Shown in pieces: positions 1-10,394 of a stretch of 64,000 bases of DNA (its first letter is position 1; each line of letters begins with the position of its first letter). The stretch spans positions 1 through 64,000 of the forward strand of contig VXSC01000018.1 in NCBI GenBank assembly GCA_009838195.1, read 5' to 3'. Source of the DNA: Rhodothermaceae bacterium (lineage in GTDB: Bacteria > Bacteroidota > Rhodothermia > Rhodothermales > Bin80). A program made the translations under genes and the position numbers. The notes beneath the pieces are model-generated. The model worked only from the letters and a program-made list of their open reading frames with translations, was not told where the DNA came from and did not search any database.

Positions 1-972
<972 letters not shown>

Positions 973-1070
973 GAAATTTTACAGAAGTCAGAGCTCGTTT
1001 ACATACTGTGCGCTGGTCATATGGCGAAATCGTCCTGTCAAATTATTGCTGCTTCGTGCAGCGACAGGCT

Positions 1071-1183
1071 TCCTGGTGCTTATAGCGCGGGGGATACACC
1101 TCTTCCATTCCGAACAGAGTCGTTAAGTCCCGCAGCGCCGATGGTACTGCCCTTCGTGGTGGGAGAGTAGGTCGGTGCCAGGA
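1071..1183 (+). rRNA. 5S ribosomal RNA
   Basis: A 113-nt 5S rRNA lies about 100 bases after the 23S end. The two ends are complementary (tcctggtgc at the start, ggtgccagga at the end) and the conserved internal block with CCATTCCGAACAGAG is present near 1108-1122. Order 23S-5S is the ordinary rRNA operon order, and no tRNA gene is recognisable between them. Confidence 0.95.
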
Positions 1184-1192
1184 ACCCCATTT

Positions 1193-1240
1193 GCAACAGG
1201 GCCATTTCCGACTGGATCTGGCTCCTGTTGCGTTCTCTTT
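1193..1240 (+). terminator. Terminator of the rRNA operon
   Basis: GCAACAGGGCC (1193-1203) pairs with GGCTCCTGTTGC (1220-1231), an 11-bp stem with one bulged base, followed by the T-rich stretch gttctcttt. It lies just after the 5S gene, where an rRNA operon terminator is expected. Confidence 0.75.
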
Positions 1241-1249
1241 CAGTATTGC

Positions 1250-1345
1250 CAGATTGCTTGGGGGTGCCTCCTGCAGAGGCTGAGATTACACCCTTTGTAC
1301 CTGATCCGGGTAATGCCGGCGTAGGAAAACGCATGGGAAGTACAG
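1250..1345 (+). promoter_or_regulatory. Thiamin pyrophosphate (TPP, THI-box) riboswitch
   Basis: The sequence carries the THI-box signatures in order: GGGGTGCC (about 1260-1267), GGCTGAGATTACACCCTTT (about 1278-1296), ACCTGATCCGGGTAATGCC (about 1300-1318) and GGCGTAGGAAAACGC (1319-1333). These are the conserved pyrimidine- and pyrophosphate-sensing helices of the TPP aptamer. It precedes a TonB-dependent receptor by about 40 bases, so it should repress that gene when TPP is abundant. It begins only some 10-20 bases after the rRNA terminator, so the promoter must lie within or very near the terminator region, or the transcript must come from rRNA read-through. Confidence 0.93.
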
Positions 1346-1380
1346 TGGCTACCGCCAAGCAGGGTGAAAAACACACTGTA
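1341..1380 (+). promoter_or_regulatory. Putative expression-platform hairpin of the TPP riboswitch
   Basis: TACAGTG (1341-1347) and CACTGTA (1374-1380) form a perfect 7-bp stem that ends 2 bases before the ATG at 1383. The 26-base loop contains AGGGTG, the only purine-rich ribosome-binding-like stretch upstream of the start. No run of T follows, so control of translation initiation is more likely than attenuation. This is inferred from the sequence only. Confidence 0.5.
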
Positions 1381-1382
1381 GT

Positions 1383-3869
1383 ATGCTACTTTCCGCACTG
1401 GTTTATTCTGCGTTTCTTTTGAGCCCTCCACTGTCGGGGGTAGTCCAATCCTCAACAGGTGAGCCACTTGAGGGCGCAACCGTTCAAATCTTTGTTGACG
1501 ATTCCGCGATCCCCCGATATTCCAGAATAACCGATCAGAGTGGGAGCTTTGAATTGGAGGTTGCCGCGGGAGAGTATACCGTAGAGATTCGCTTTCTGGG
1601 TTATACAACGCTGCGTCAACCCCTTGAGGTGAATGCAGCCGTACAGAGGACGTTTGTTCTAGAGGAGGGACTCCTTTATGGAGGAGAAGTCGTCACGGAG
1701 GCTCGACGTGCCCGGGAGCAACTGACCCCGCTCACCCACAGCAACATTACTGCACGGGAGCTTGCTATGTTACCTTCCATGCAGGATCTGCCCGCTGCAC
1801 TGGCCCGCTCAGTTTCCATGACGCACTACAGCGAGAACGGAAATGATCTGGGCTATACCTACCTGAGACTGCGAGGATTCGGGCAGCGGCGTGTAGCGGT
1901 TTCAATCAATGGGATTCCCCAGAATGATCCGGAAGAGCATAACGTGTTCTGGATCAACTTTTTCGATTTGCAGGGTTCGATACAGGACATTCAGGTGCAG
2001 CGCGGAGCTGGAGCTGCCGCCTATGGCTCCACCGGAATCGGTGGCGCAATCAACATTGTCACGGATCCGTATCGCCCTGTTACGGATGTCAGACTGGAAA
2101 CAGGATATGGCACTTATGACACGCAGCGCTATACATTTCAGGCGAATACCGGTCTCTTGGGTGGGCGCTATGCGGCATATGCACGAGTCAGTCGACTGAC
2201 ATCGGACGGGTACCGGGATTGGTCCTGGTCCGAATTTTGGCGATACTTCGTCGGAATCCGCCGCTATGGGCAGCGGCATACATTCACCTTGCAATCCTAC
2301 GGCGGCCCCCAGAAAGATGGCTTGGCCTATGTGGGAATCCCCAAAGAGGCGAATACCCAGACGGTGGATGATGGGTTTGGCGGAACTGTCAATCGCCGCT
2401 ATAACTTCAGCGAGGCGACCCGAGACGTTGAGCGGTTCCATCAACCGCATGTCGAGCTTCTTCACACCTTTTCTCCAAGCCCGAACCGAACCTTCGAGCA
2501 GGCGATCTTCTGGATCAAGGGGATTGGTGAGTTTGATTTTGGGGGGACGTTTCGGAGTGCAGATTATTTGCGCCTTCCCGCAGAATGGAGGGGATTGGAC
2601 CAGGCGCAGCGACAGGATCCCCTATTCATCAGTGCGCCGGATGCTACGGTGCTGTTTCGTGCGGCTCTGGATCAGTGGCAAACGGGGTGGATGCCCCGCT
2701 ATCAAATCGTTCGTCCCGGTTCAGAAACCACATTCGGAGGGGAATTACGCCTGCACCGGTCGTTGCGGTGGGGGCGTGTTGAAGAATCCGCGGGACTTCC
2801 TGCAGAAGTCGTTGGAGCAGAGAACGATTACCGGGTCTACAGTGTGCGAGGAGAAAAGACGGTCGGTTCACTCTACGCAAGTCATTTGATGCGACCACAC
2901 AGGCGTCTGGCAATCCAGGCAGATATGCAGCTCACCTGGCGGCAGTACAGGATTGTTGAGGAGGAGCTTTTTGGAAATTCATTTCGTGTTCCCTATTTGT
3001 TCGTAAATCCGCGTGTAGGGATGACTCTGAACCCCGAGCAGCCACTCAGTGCCTATGTGAGTATTTCCTACGCTAACCGCGAGCCGCGAATGAAATCGTT
3101 GTATGATGGCGAGGAAGCTGGCGCTGGCTTCATGCCCCAGTTTGAGAGGAATTCAGATGGGAATTTCGACTACGACAGTCCGATCGTGAAGCCCGAGCGT
3201 CTGACCGACCTTGAAATCGGGGGGCAGCTCGACAGCCGATCTTTGCGACTACGTATGTCCGCTTACTGGATGGAGTTCAGAGATGAAATTGTGCCCAGTG
3301 GTGGGCTGGATCAGTTTGGAGTTCCACGTACAGGGAATGCTGATCGCACCCGGCACATTGGGATTGAATTGGAAGCGGCAGCCAGGATCCTGCCGGGGTT
3401 AAATGCATTCGCTAATGCGACCTTCAGCCGGAACCGCATCGTAAAGTTTGTTGAATACGTGACACAGCCGGATTTTTCGGTTGCACCGATTGATCGGGCG
3501 GGCAATCCGATTGCGGGCTTCCCCGCACGCAGCGGAAATCTGGGAGTGACCTACGAGTACGCAGGCCTGACGTTTCGGGCAGATGCACGTCTGGCAGGAG
3601 TGCAGTACGTGGACAATGGTGGCGGGCGCACTGCTGATGGTGTCGAGCAGGACAACCTGACGGTAGACCCCTATACCCTGGTGTCTACGACCGTGCAGTG
3701 GGAATTCAGTGACCAGTCTGTGCTCAGTGGATTGATGCTCTCCCTTGATGTGAACAATGTCCTAGATTCAAAAGTGCTTCTATATGGAAACGCAGGATTT
3801 GGAGCCCCACAGTTCTTTCCAGCGGCAACCCGCCATGTCTTTTTGAGAGCGCAGTATAGGTTGTGGTGA
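1383..3869 (+). CDS. TonB-dependent outer-membrane receptor, predicted thiamin or thiamin-precursor uptake
   Basis: An 828-residue outer-membrane transporter. It has a short signal peptide, a carboxypeptidase-regulatory-like beta-sandwich (about residues 18-95, SGVVQSSTGEPLEGA), a plug domain (about 110-225, with LRLRGFGQRRVAVSINGIP and GAAAYGSTGIGGAINI) and a 22-stranded-barrel-length C-terminal part ending in an aromatic-rich strand (FLRAQYRLW). An in-frame stop at 1365 makes ATG 1383 the first usable start. A TPP riboswitch directly upstream implies repression by TPP, and THI-box-controlled TonB receptors in Bacteroidota are predicted thiamin importers. Substrate is therefore inferred from regulation, not from sequence. 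No inner-membrane thiamin transporter (PnuT-like) lies alongside; the next gene is on the other strand. Confidence 0.88.
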   Translation: MLLSALVYSAFLLSPPLSGVVQSSTGEPLEGATVQIFVDDSAIPRYSRITDQSGSFELEVAAGEYTVEIRFLGYTTLRQPLEVNAAVQRTFVLEEGLLYGGEVVTEARRAREQLTPLTHSNITARELAMLPSMQDLPAALARSVSMTHYSENGNDLGYTYLRLRGFGQRRVAVSINGIPQNDPEEHNVFWINFFDLQGSIQDIQVQRGAGAAAYGSTGIGGAINIVTDPYRPVTDVRLETGYGTYDTQRYTFQANTGLLGGRYAAYARVSRLTSDGYRDWSWSEFWRYFVGIRRYGQRHTFTLQSYGGPQKDGLAYVGIPKEANTQTVDDGFGGTVNRRYNFSEATRDVERFHQPHVELLHTFSPSPNRTFEQAIFWIKGIGEFDFGGTFRSADYLRLPAEWRGLDQAQRQDPLFISAPDATVLFRAALDQWQTGWMPRYQIVRPGSETTFGGELRLHRSLRWGRVEESAGLPAEVVGAENDYRVYSVRGEKTVGSLYASHLMRPHRRLAIQADMQLTWRQYRIVEEELFGNSFRVPYLFVNPRVGMTLNPEQPLSAYVSISYANREPRMKSLYDGEEAGAGFMPQFERNSDGNFDYDSPIVKPERLTDLEIGGQLDSRSLRLRMSAYWMEFRDEIVPSGGLDQFGVPRTGNADRTRHIGIELEAAARILPGLNAFANATFSRNRIVKFVEYVTQPDFSVAPIDRAGNPIAGFPARSGNLGVTYEYAGLTFRADARLAGVQYVDNGGGRTADGVEQDNLTVDPYTLVSTTVQWEFSDQSVLSGLMLSLDVNNVLDSKVLLYGNAGFGAPQFFPAATRHVFLRAQYRLW

Positions 3870-4049
3870 GAATCGTCTTGATGCCAGGAGAGAGCTTTGA
3901 TAGGGAATTCTTGAGAACGATTTGTTCGAGAGGGAATCATCCGATGCTATTGCTCCAGTAGTGGTTGCGTCGTCCTTTCATAGAGAAGAAAAAGACGATC
4001 AATCCGCTCTCGGCCTAAGTCAAAGCTCGGGCTGCGGTGCGATGAACGG

Positions 4050-4613
4050 TTAGCGGCCCGTGAAGTGGCTAGCCTGGCGCCGGGCCCACCGGAGCGCCAC
4101 GCTTGCTATGATCGCCATTGTTGCCGCCAATACGTTGAACAACATGTCCACCGGGTCCATGACGCGGCTGGGCAAAAACCATTGGATGCCCTCGTCGATG
4201 ACGCCGATCACGGATGCGATTACGATTGCAAGCAGACCCGGAACGGGAACCCGCCGTCCCTGCATGGCCCGCTCCAAAAGTGCTTCGTGGACGAAGATGG
4301 CCACTACTCCGTACTCGACCAAATGAGAGCGCTCGGTTGGCACCGCCATCCGAACGATGATCAGGAGATAGGCAGCGGCGATGCCAAGAGCGACACCGAT
4401 CTCCATACCTCCCGGCCGAACCTTTAGGCCCTGTGTGATCACAGTTGCAAGCACCAGAATGCAGCCGAGGAGAAAGAGCCAGACCGACAAGAAATCGCTC
4501 CCCAACTGGTCGACCAGGATTCGTGCCAGTCCCAGAGTAGAGTAGATGGCCACCACGACGGCCAGTGTATAAGCCCAGAGGCGTTTCTCTCTTTCCGATG
4601 TGAAAATGGACAT
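4050..4613 (-). CDS. VanZ-like family membrane protein
   Basis: A 187-residue integral membrane protein with about five hydrophobic segments. It has the VanZ-family landmarks: ERSHLVEYGVVAIFVHEAL in the middle and DEGIQWFLPSRVMDPVDML towards the C-terminus, where the acidic Asp-Glu and Gln of the DExxQ motif are conserved. The biochemical function of stand-alone VanZ-like proteins is not established. It lies alone between the receptor and purL, convergent with the receptor gene. Confidence 0.8.
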   Translation of the reverse strand: MSIFTSEREKRLWAYTLAVVVAIYSTLGLARILVDQLGSDFLSVWLFLLGCILVLATVITQGLKVRPGGMEIGVALGIAAAYLLIIVRMAVPTERSHLVEYGVVAIFVHEALLERAMQGRRVPVPGLLAIVIASVIGVIDEGIQWFLPSRVMDPVDMLFNVLAATMAIIASVALRWARRQASHFTGR

Positions 4614-4896
4614 GACGGGAATCTAGTTGTGTGCCACCGCAATACGACGTAGGGTCATATCGGTTGCCAACAAACGGGAGGCATCCATCGTGTTGGAACG
4701 CTGAGGCAGCGGATTCGCTGCACCAACATATCGTGATTCCCTAGTGAGCGGGGCATTGGGTAACCGATTCGTGCTCAACGGAACCCGCCGAAAAGAATCA
4801 GCACAGAAGGGCCATATTGTAGAATCATGGAAATTCCGCATATTGGACAACTTGCTACATTAAACGGTAAAAGACTCATCAGAAAGGCAAACAGTG

Positions 4897-7176
4897 ATGG
4901 CTGACGAAATACTTGTTGATGAAAACCTAGCTGCGGAGCATGGACTCACGAAGCAGGAGTACGGATGGATTCTGGAGCGGCTGGGAAGGGTTCCGACCAT
5001 CACGGAACTAGGGATCTATTCAGTCATGTGGAGTGAACATTGCTCATACAAAAACTCCATTGCTGTACTGAAGACCCTTCCGCGTGAAGGGGAAGCTCTT
5101 CTGGTGGGCGCAGGAGATGAAAATGCAGGGTTGGTAGATATTGGGGATGGGTTAGCCGTTGCGTTCAAGATTGAAAGTCACAACCACCCTTCGGCCGTCG
5201 AACCGTATCAGGGGGCTGCGACCGGTGTAGGTGGAATCCACCGGGATATCTTCACCATGGGGGCACGACCGATCTGTGCTCTGAACTCACTGCGGTTTGG
5301 TTCACTTGAGCGCAACAGAGTTCGATACCTGTTTGATGGAGTGGTGCGCGGCATTGGAGATTACGGGAATTCGTTTGGTGTCCCCACGGTGGCCGGTGAA
5401 GTGTACTTCGATCCTGCTTACGAAGGGAACCCCTTAGTTAATGCCATGAGCGTAGGAATCGTGAAGACAGACGCGACGGCATCCGCCATTGCGAAAGGGG
5501 CAGGCAACAAAGTGTTCATTGTCGGTTCGGCAACAGGTCGAGACGGAATTCACGGCGCAACCTTTGCATCGGAAGAAATCTCAGAAGAGAGTGAGAAAAA
5601 ACGACCAAGTGTTCAGGTTGGAGATCCCTTCACTGAAAAACTACTCCTCGAAGCAACGCTGGAAGCACTTGACGCAGAAGTGGTGGTCGGCATTCAGGAT
5701 ATGGGGGCGGCCGGAATCACCTGCTCTTCCTGTGAAATGAGCGCAAAAGGTGGTGCAGGGATGCGGCTGAATCTGGATCATGTGCCGGTCAGGGAGCCAG
5801 ACATGACAGCCTATGAAATTATGCTGTCAGAGAGCCAGGAGCGCATGCTGCTGGTATGTGTGCCCGGAAAAGAAGAACAACTCCAAAGCATTTTTGAGAA
5901 GTGGGATTTGCATGCGGTCTGTATCGGAGAAGTGACGGACACCGGGCGCGTGCAGGTGCATTATAAAGGGGAGCAGGTTGCCGATGTGGAGGCCGACCAC
6001 CTCGTCCTGGGGGGAGGAGCCCCCATTTATCATCGTGAAAGTAGCCGCCCAAAATACCTGAATACGACATCCATTCTTCCAGATCTGGCGGATGTGCAGG
6101 CGCACGAGGTTGAATCCATATTGATACGTCTCCTCGGGGCCCCCAATATTGCATCCAAGCAGTGGGTCTTTGAACAATATGATACGATGGTGCGGACAGG
6201 GACAGTCGGTGGCCCAGGTGCCAGTGATGCAGCGGTGGTACGTATTAAAGGTTCAAAAAAAGGATTGGCGGTCAAAACCGACTGCAATGGACGGTATATC
6301 TATCTGAACCCACGAAAAGGAGGCCAGATTGCCGTCGCCGAAGCCGCACGGAATGTCGTGTGTGCAGGAGGACGACCCCTGGCAATCACAAACTGTCTCA
6401 ACTTTGGCAATCCGTATAAGCCAGAGGTATACTGGACATTCAAGGAAGCCGTCGGGGGCATGAGTGATGCATGCAAAACGTTCAATACTCCGGTAACGGG
6501 AGGAAATGTTTCGTTCTACAATGAGAATCCAGAGGGCGCAGTATTTCCAACCCCGACCATCGGGATGTTAGGCTTGGTAGAGGATGTGGAAACCCACGCA
6601 ACACAGTCGGGATTTCGTCACGCAGGAGATCTCATCTATCTCCTGAGTCCCAAAGCCTGGAATTTTCGAGGACAGCACCAGGAAATCGGAGGTACGGAAT
6701 ACTTGAGCAGTATTCATGGACAAATTTGCGGAGATGCTCCGCACATGGACCTGGCCGAGGAACATGCCGTGCAGGCAGCCACACTTGCACTGATCCAGGG
6801 AGGAGTCATTGCAAGTGCTCACGATGTTGCTGATGGGGGATTATTGGTAGCACTGGCAGAATGTATTCTATTCACAGAGGCGATGGGGGCAGACATACTC
6901 CTATCGCCACAGGGAGACTTCCGCCTGGATGCGCTGCTGTTTGGTGAAGCGCAATCCCGAATCATTCTCTCGGTAGCTGTGTCAGAGGTTGAGCGGATGC
7001 AAAAGATCCTGGGGGAGCATTCAAAGGTGCAATGGACCTGTTTGGGTACCGTACAATCAAAACCTGAGTTCTCGGTCACAGTAGGCGGTCAGCAGGTTGT
7101 CCATTGTTCATCGGATGCAATGAAATCGGTCTACCTAGGAAGCATTGCGGAGTACATGGAACGCGTGGCGGCATAG
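4897..7176 (+). CDS. purL: Phosphoribosylformylglycinamidine synthase subunit PurL
   Basis: Catalyses the ATP-dependent amidation of FGAR to FGAM in de novo purine synthesis, using ammonia supplied by PurQ. The 759 residues match the small, multi-subunit type of PurL that needs separate PurQ and PurS; neither gene is in the window. Visible landmarks are [11 protein letters not shown] with catalytic His48, [19 protein letters not shown], the AIRS-type repeats, and a C-terminal [11 protein letters not shown] segment. The track begins at a GTG at 4894, but the ATG directly after it at 4897 gives the family-typical MADEIL start. trxA follows 66 bases downstream on the same strand. Confidence 0.96.
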   Translation: MADEILVDENLAAEHGLTKQEYGWILERLGRVPTITELGIYSVMWSEHCSYKNSIAVLKTLPREGEALLVGAGDENAGLVDIGDGLAVAFKIESHNHPSAVEPYQGAATGVGGIHRDIFTMGARPICALNSLRFGSLERNRVRYLFDGVVRGIGDYGNSFGVPTVAGEVYFDPAYEGNPLVNAMSVGIVKTDATASAIAKGAGNKVFIVGSATGRDGIHGATFASEEISEESEKKRPSVQVGDPFTEKLLLEATLEALDAEVVVGIQDMGAAGITCSSCEMSAKGGAGMRLNLDHVPVREPDMTAYEIMLSESQERMLLVCVPGKEEQLQSIFEKWDLHAVCIGEVTDTGRVQVHYKGEQVADVEADHLVLGGGAPIYHRESSRPKYLNTTSILPDLADVQAHEVESILIRLLGAPNIASKQWVFEQYDTMVRTGTVGGPGASDAAVVRIKGSKKGLAVKTDCNGRYIYLNPRKGGQIAVAEAARNVVCAGGRPLAITNCLNFGNPYKPEVYWTFKEAVGGMSDACKTFNTPVTGGNVSFYNENPEGAVFPTPTIGMLGLVEDVETHATQSGFRHAGDLIYLLSPKAWNFRGQHQEIGGTEYLSSIHGQICGDAPHMDLAEEHAVQAATLALIQGGVIASAHDVADGGLLVALAECILFTEAMGADILLSPQGDFRLDALLFGEAQSRIILSVAVSEVERMQKILGEHSKVQWTCLGTVQSKPEFSVTVGGQQVVHCSSDAMKSVYLGSIAEYMERVAA

Positions 7177-7242
7177 CTCAACTTACAGAGCAGTTTTGCG
7201 TACAATAGGAAGTTTCTATCAACCATCAAATAATATAGATCT

Positions 7243-7575
7243 ATGGCTACTATCGAGCTGACTGATGCCAATTTTCAGACGGAGGTTTTGGATTCTGACG
7301 TTCCCGTCCTGGTTGACTTTTGGGCTGCATGGTGCGGACCATGTCGCGCAATTGCTCCGATCGTAGCAGAATTGGCTACAGACTATGCCGGCAAAGCGAA
7401 AGTGGGGAAAGTAGATGTGGATACAAACCCGCAGACGGCAATGAATTACAATGTACGCTCTATTCCCACGTTGCTCTTTTTTGTCGGAGGGGAAGTGCGA
7501 GATCAGATGATCGGCTCGGCGAGCAAGCGGGAGTTCCAGAAGAAGCTGGATGCACTGATTGGACAGCCTGCGTAA
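7243..7575 (+). CDS. trxA: Thioredoxin
   Basis: A 110-residue cytoplasmic disulfide reductase. The active-site motif WCGPC is at residues 30-34, the cis-proline is Pro75 in RSIPTLLFF, and the buried Asp is in VDFWA. The length is normal for TrxA. Its reductase trxB lies 122 bases downstream in the same direction, so the two probably form a functional pair that supplies reducing power to ribonucleotide reductase and other targets. Confidence 0.97.
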   Translation: MATIELTDANFQTEVLDSDVPVLVDFWAAWCGPCRAIAPIVAELATDYAGKAKVGKVDVDTNPQTAMNYNVRSIPTLLFFVGGEVRDQMIGSASKREFQKKLDALIGQPA

Positions 7576-7697
7576 TCGCGCTGGCTTGGCAACTACGGAT
7601 CATTGAAGCAGAGCAACTTTCCGTGTTCACGGACAAACCAGGTTCATTACGTTCGTTAGCCAAAGCGATCCCTAAACCTCAGCGTTAAGCCTGGAAA

Positions 7698-8678
7698 ATG
7701 TCGTCCACACCCATCACACCGGAGATTTCGTTTAAAAGTGCAGAGCACCAGCGGGTCGTGATTATCGGTTCCGGTCCGGCAGGTTATACGGCGGCACTCT
7801 ATGCGGCCCGGGCAAACCTTGCCCCAATCGTCTATGAAGGGCTTGAACCCGGCGGACAGCTTACGACAACGACAGACGTTGAAAATTATCCTGGTTATGT
7901 GGATGGAGTTCTCGGGCCCGTCATGATGGAGGAGTTCAAGGCGCAAGCGGTGCGTTTTGGGGCGGAAGTGCGATACGGCTCCGTTACGCAGGTAGACCTG
8001 TCCGAACGCCCGTTCAAAATCGTGATTGATGATGAAACAGGCCTTTTGTCAGACACGGTAATCATTGCAACCGGCGCTTCGGCCCGCTACCTGGGACTAG
8101 ACAACGAAAAACGTCTTTTGGGGCGCGGCGTATCTGCGTGTGCAACCTGTGATGGGGCGTTTTTCCGTGGTGTAGATTTGGCCATTGTGGGAGGCGGAGA
8201 CACGGCGATGGAAGAAGCGCTATTCCTGACACGGTTTGCATCAAAAATTTGGTTGGTTCATCGCCGTGATCAGTTGCGCGCTTCAAAAATCATGCAGCAG
8301 CGCGTGAAGGATCATCCCAAAATTAAGATCATCTGGGACACAATCGTCACGGATGTCCTGGGCACAGATGAGGTCACAGGAGTTCGGCTCAAGAATGTGA
8401 AGGACCAAGTTGAAAGAGAATTACCGGTCAGCGGATTCTTTGTAGCGATCGGACACACACCGAACACGGCGCTCTTCACATCCTGGTTGGATATGGATGA
8501 TCAGGGTTATATCAAAACACTGCCAGGATCAACCCGGACCAATATTTCGGGGGTGTTTGCGTGTGGGGACGCGCAGGATCATGTCTATCGGCAAGCGGTC
8601 ACGGCAGCGGGGACCGGCTGCATGGCAGCCATAGATGCTGAGCGCTATTTGGCGTCAGGATCGGAAAAGAGTGCGTAA
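7698..8678 (+). CDS. trxB: Thioredoxin-disulfide reductase
   Basis: A flavoenzyme of 326 residues that reduces thioredoxin with NADPH. The FAD-binding GSGPAG motif is at residues 24-29, the redox-active CATC at 148-151, the NADPH-binding GGGDTA at 165-170, and the C-terminal FAD motif GVFACGDAQD near 285. It follows trxA. The last seven or so codons and the stop overlap the end of a degraded proline dehydrogenase fragment on the opposite strand, so the extreme C-terminus (SGSEKSA) may have been replaced by that sequence. Confidence 0.96.
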   Translation: MSSTPITPEISFKSAEHQRVVIIGSGPAGYTAALYAARANLAPIVYEGLEPGGQLTTTTDVENYPGYVDGVLGPVMMEEFKAQAVRFGAEVRYGSVTQVDLSERPFKIVIDDETGLLSDTVIIATGASARYLGLDNEKRLLGRGVSACATCDGAFFRGVDLAIVGGGDTAMEEALFLTRFASKIWLVHRRDQLRASKIMQQRVKDHPKIKIIWDTIVTDVLGTDEVTGVRLKNVKDQVERELPVSGFFVAIGHTPNTALFTSWLDMDDQGYIKTLPGSTRTNISGVFACGDAQDHVYRQAVTAAGTGCMAAIDAERYLASGSEKSA

Positions 8679-8775
8679 CAGAAACGTGATGTTTTTGGGG
8701 CGCCCCCGAAGTCGATGCGTATAGTAGGGGAGCCACATACGCCCGTAAGGCACATAGATCCGCATGTTGTATCCT
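8655..8775 (-). pseudogene. Displaced 3'-end fragment of a proline dehydrogenase gene
   Basis: Read on the minus strand this encodes about 39 codons, GYNMRIYVPYGRMWLPYY onwards to LFRS and a TGA stop, matching the end of the intact proline dehydrogenase at 13730-14587. About 120 bases align with about ten mismatches and an uninterrupted identical run of 59 bases (8717-8775 against 13792-13850). Upstream of codon GGA the similarity fades, so no start or body remains. Two residues of the RRLRE active-site motif are changed (HRLRG). It lies in the same orientation as the intact gene, 5.1 kb away, with the DUF1501/DUF1553 pair between. Confidence 0.85.
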
Positions 8776-8960
8776 ACACACACAATGTCCTGTGGGTCAG
8801 GCGCTTTCGTTGTTCGCGCACCCAACGTAGATTATTGCCATAGGGATCCGCGGTTTACCCTTGCAGTGAAGGCTTGCTGATTCTGGTCACGCTAACGAAA
8901 TGACCAAAGTGGTGCCATGATGAAGATGGATTCTGACTCAATCAGGTGCCTCACAGTTGG

Positions 8961-10394
8961 TCAAAGCAATATATCACGTACCACATGTGCCTCTTCCACA
9001 CCCGTGAGCTTCTGATCCAGTCCCCGAAACTTCACCGTAAGGCGGTTGTGATCAATACCCAACTGGTGTAACAGAGTAGCGTTGAGATCTCGAATGTGCA
9101 CAGGATTCTCAAGTACGTTGTAAGAATAGTCGTCGGTGAGCCCGTACTCAAACCCCGGACGAATGCCGCCACCAGCCATCCACATCGAAAAGCAGCGTCC
9201 ATGGTGGTCGCGCCCGCTACTGGGATGGCCGAGCTCGCCCTGACTGTAAATCGTACGCCCGAACTCTCCGCCCCAGACCACAAGGGTCTCTTCCAGCAGT
9301 CCGCGCCGCTTCAAATCCTTGACCAGTGCAGCAGAGGCCTGATCCACATCAAGACACTGCGCCGGCAACTGCTTCTGTAGCGCAATGTGCTGGTCCCACC
9401 CACGATGAAACAGTTGTACAAATCGCACCCCACGTTCTATCATCCGCCGTGCCAATAGACAATTGGCTGCATAACTGCCTGCACGCCTCGCTTGCGCCCC
9501 GTAGAGATCAAACACCTCTTCAGTCTCGTCCGAAAAATCCGTTAGGTCGGGGACAGCCGTTTGCATGCGGTAGGCCATCTCGTAGGCCGAAATCCGTGCC
9601 AATGTTTCCGGATTCCCGACATCTTCAGCTTTCTTTCGGTTCATGGCCGCCAAGTCGTCCAACATTCTTCGGCGTTGCCCTCGTGTAATGCCGGGCGGAT
9701 CCTTCAGATACAGCACCGGATTAATTCCCGGCCTAAGCATTACACCCTGATGCTCGCTGGGTAAGTATCCACTACCCCAAAGTCGCGCAAAAATCGGCTG
9801 CCCTGGATTTTTTCCTGAGCCCTGTGAAAGAAGCACGACGTACGAAGGCAGATTCTCGTTTTCGCTGCCAAGTCCGTAACTGAGCCAAGCTCCGAGACTG
9901 GCATGGCCGATTTGCTGGGACCCGGTGTTGATGAAGGTGATTGCCGGATCATGATTTATGGCCTCAGTGACCATCGACTTAACGATGCAAATGTCATCAG
10001 CAATCGTTTGCGTATGCGGCAAGAGGTCACTGATCCATGTTCCGTGTTTGCCGCATCGCCGCATGGGCCAGTTCGGCGCAACAACCGGAAAGGAAGCCTG
10101 ATTGACGGTCATACCGGTGACCCGCTGGTTCCCACGGACGGAGTTAGGTAGCTCCGTAGCATGCAGATCGCGTTGCAGCGGCTTGTAATCAAATAGGTCC
10201 ACATGAGACGGTCCACCAGACTGGAACAGATAAATAATGCGGCGCGCCTTTGGGGCAAAATGCGGTCCTGGTGGACGCTTGATCAGATCTGGAAAAAGAA
10301 GTGCGGCAAGGCCCATACGACCAATACCGCGGGCAGACTGCCCAAGAAACGTGCGACGCGTAATGGTGCGCTCATAGGCGAGTAACGGATTCAT
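8961..10394 (-). CDS. DUF1501 domain protein with Tat signal (sulfatase/alkaline-phosphatase-like fold)
   Basis: A 477-residue exported protein. The N-terminus carries a twin-arginine signal (TRRTFLGQ followed by a hydrophobic stretch). The body has the DUF1501 landmarks [20 protein letters not shown], the GGEFGRTIY segment and GRDHHGRCF, which carry metal-ligand-like residues of the alkaline-phosphatase/sulfatase superfamily. ATG 10394 is chosen because it overlaps the TGA of the upstream gene (TGATG), indicating translational coupling; an in-frame upstream ATG would sit inside that gene. DUF1501 proteins nearly always pair with DUF1549/DUF1553 cytochrome-like proteins in Planctomycetes and related heterotrophs. 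The substrate is unknown. Confidence 0.9.
   Translation of the reverse strand: MNPLLAYERTITRRTFLGQSARGIGRMGLAALLFPDLIKRPPGPHFAPKARRIIYLFQSGGPSHVDLFDYKPLQRDLHATELPNSVRGNQRVTGMTVNQASFPVVAPNWPMRRCGKHGTWISDLLPHTQTIADDICIVKSMVTEAINHDPAITFINTGSQQIGHASLGAWLSYGLGSENENLPSYVVLLSQGSGKNPGQPIFARLWGSGYLPSEHQGVMLRPGINPVLYLKDPPGITRGQRRRMLDDLAAMNRKKAEDVGNPETLARISAYEMAYRMQTAVPDLTDFSDETEEVFDLYGAQARRAGSYAANCLLARRMIERGVRFVQLFHRGWDQHIALQKQLPAQCLDVDQASAALVKDLKRRGLLEETLVVWGGEFGRTIYSQGELGHPSSGRDHHGRCFSMWMAGGGIRPGFEYGLTDDYSYNVLENPVHIRDLNATLLHQLGIDHNRLTVKFRGLDQKLTGVEEAHVVRDILL

Noticed and set aside
1080-1608. Frames over the 5S rRNA and the TPP riboswitch
   Set aside because: They overlap RNA genes and a clearly structured riboswitch.
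4623-4850. A 75-codon minus-strand frame upstream of purL
   Set aside because: No recognisable domain, unusual composition, and it lies across the likely purL promoter region.
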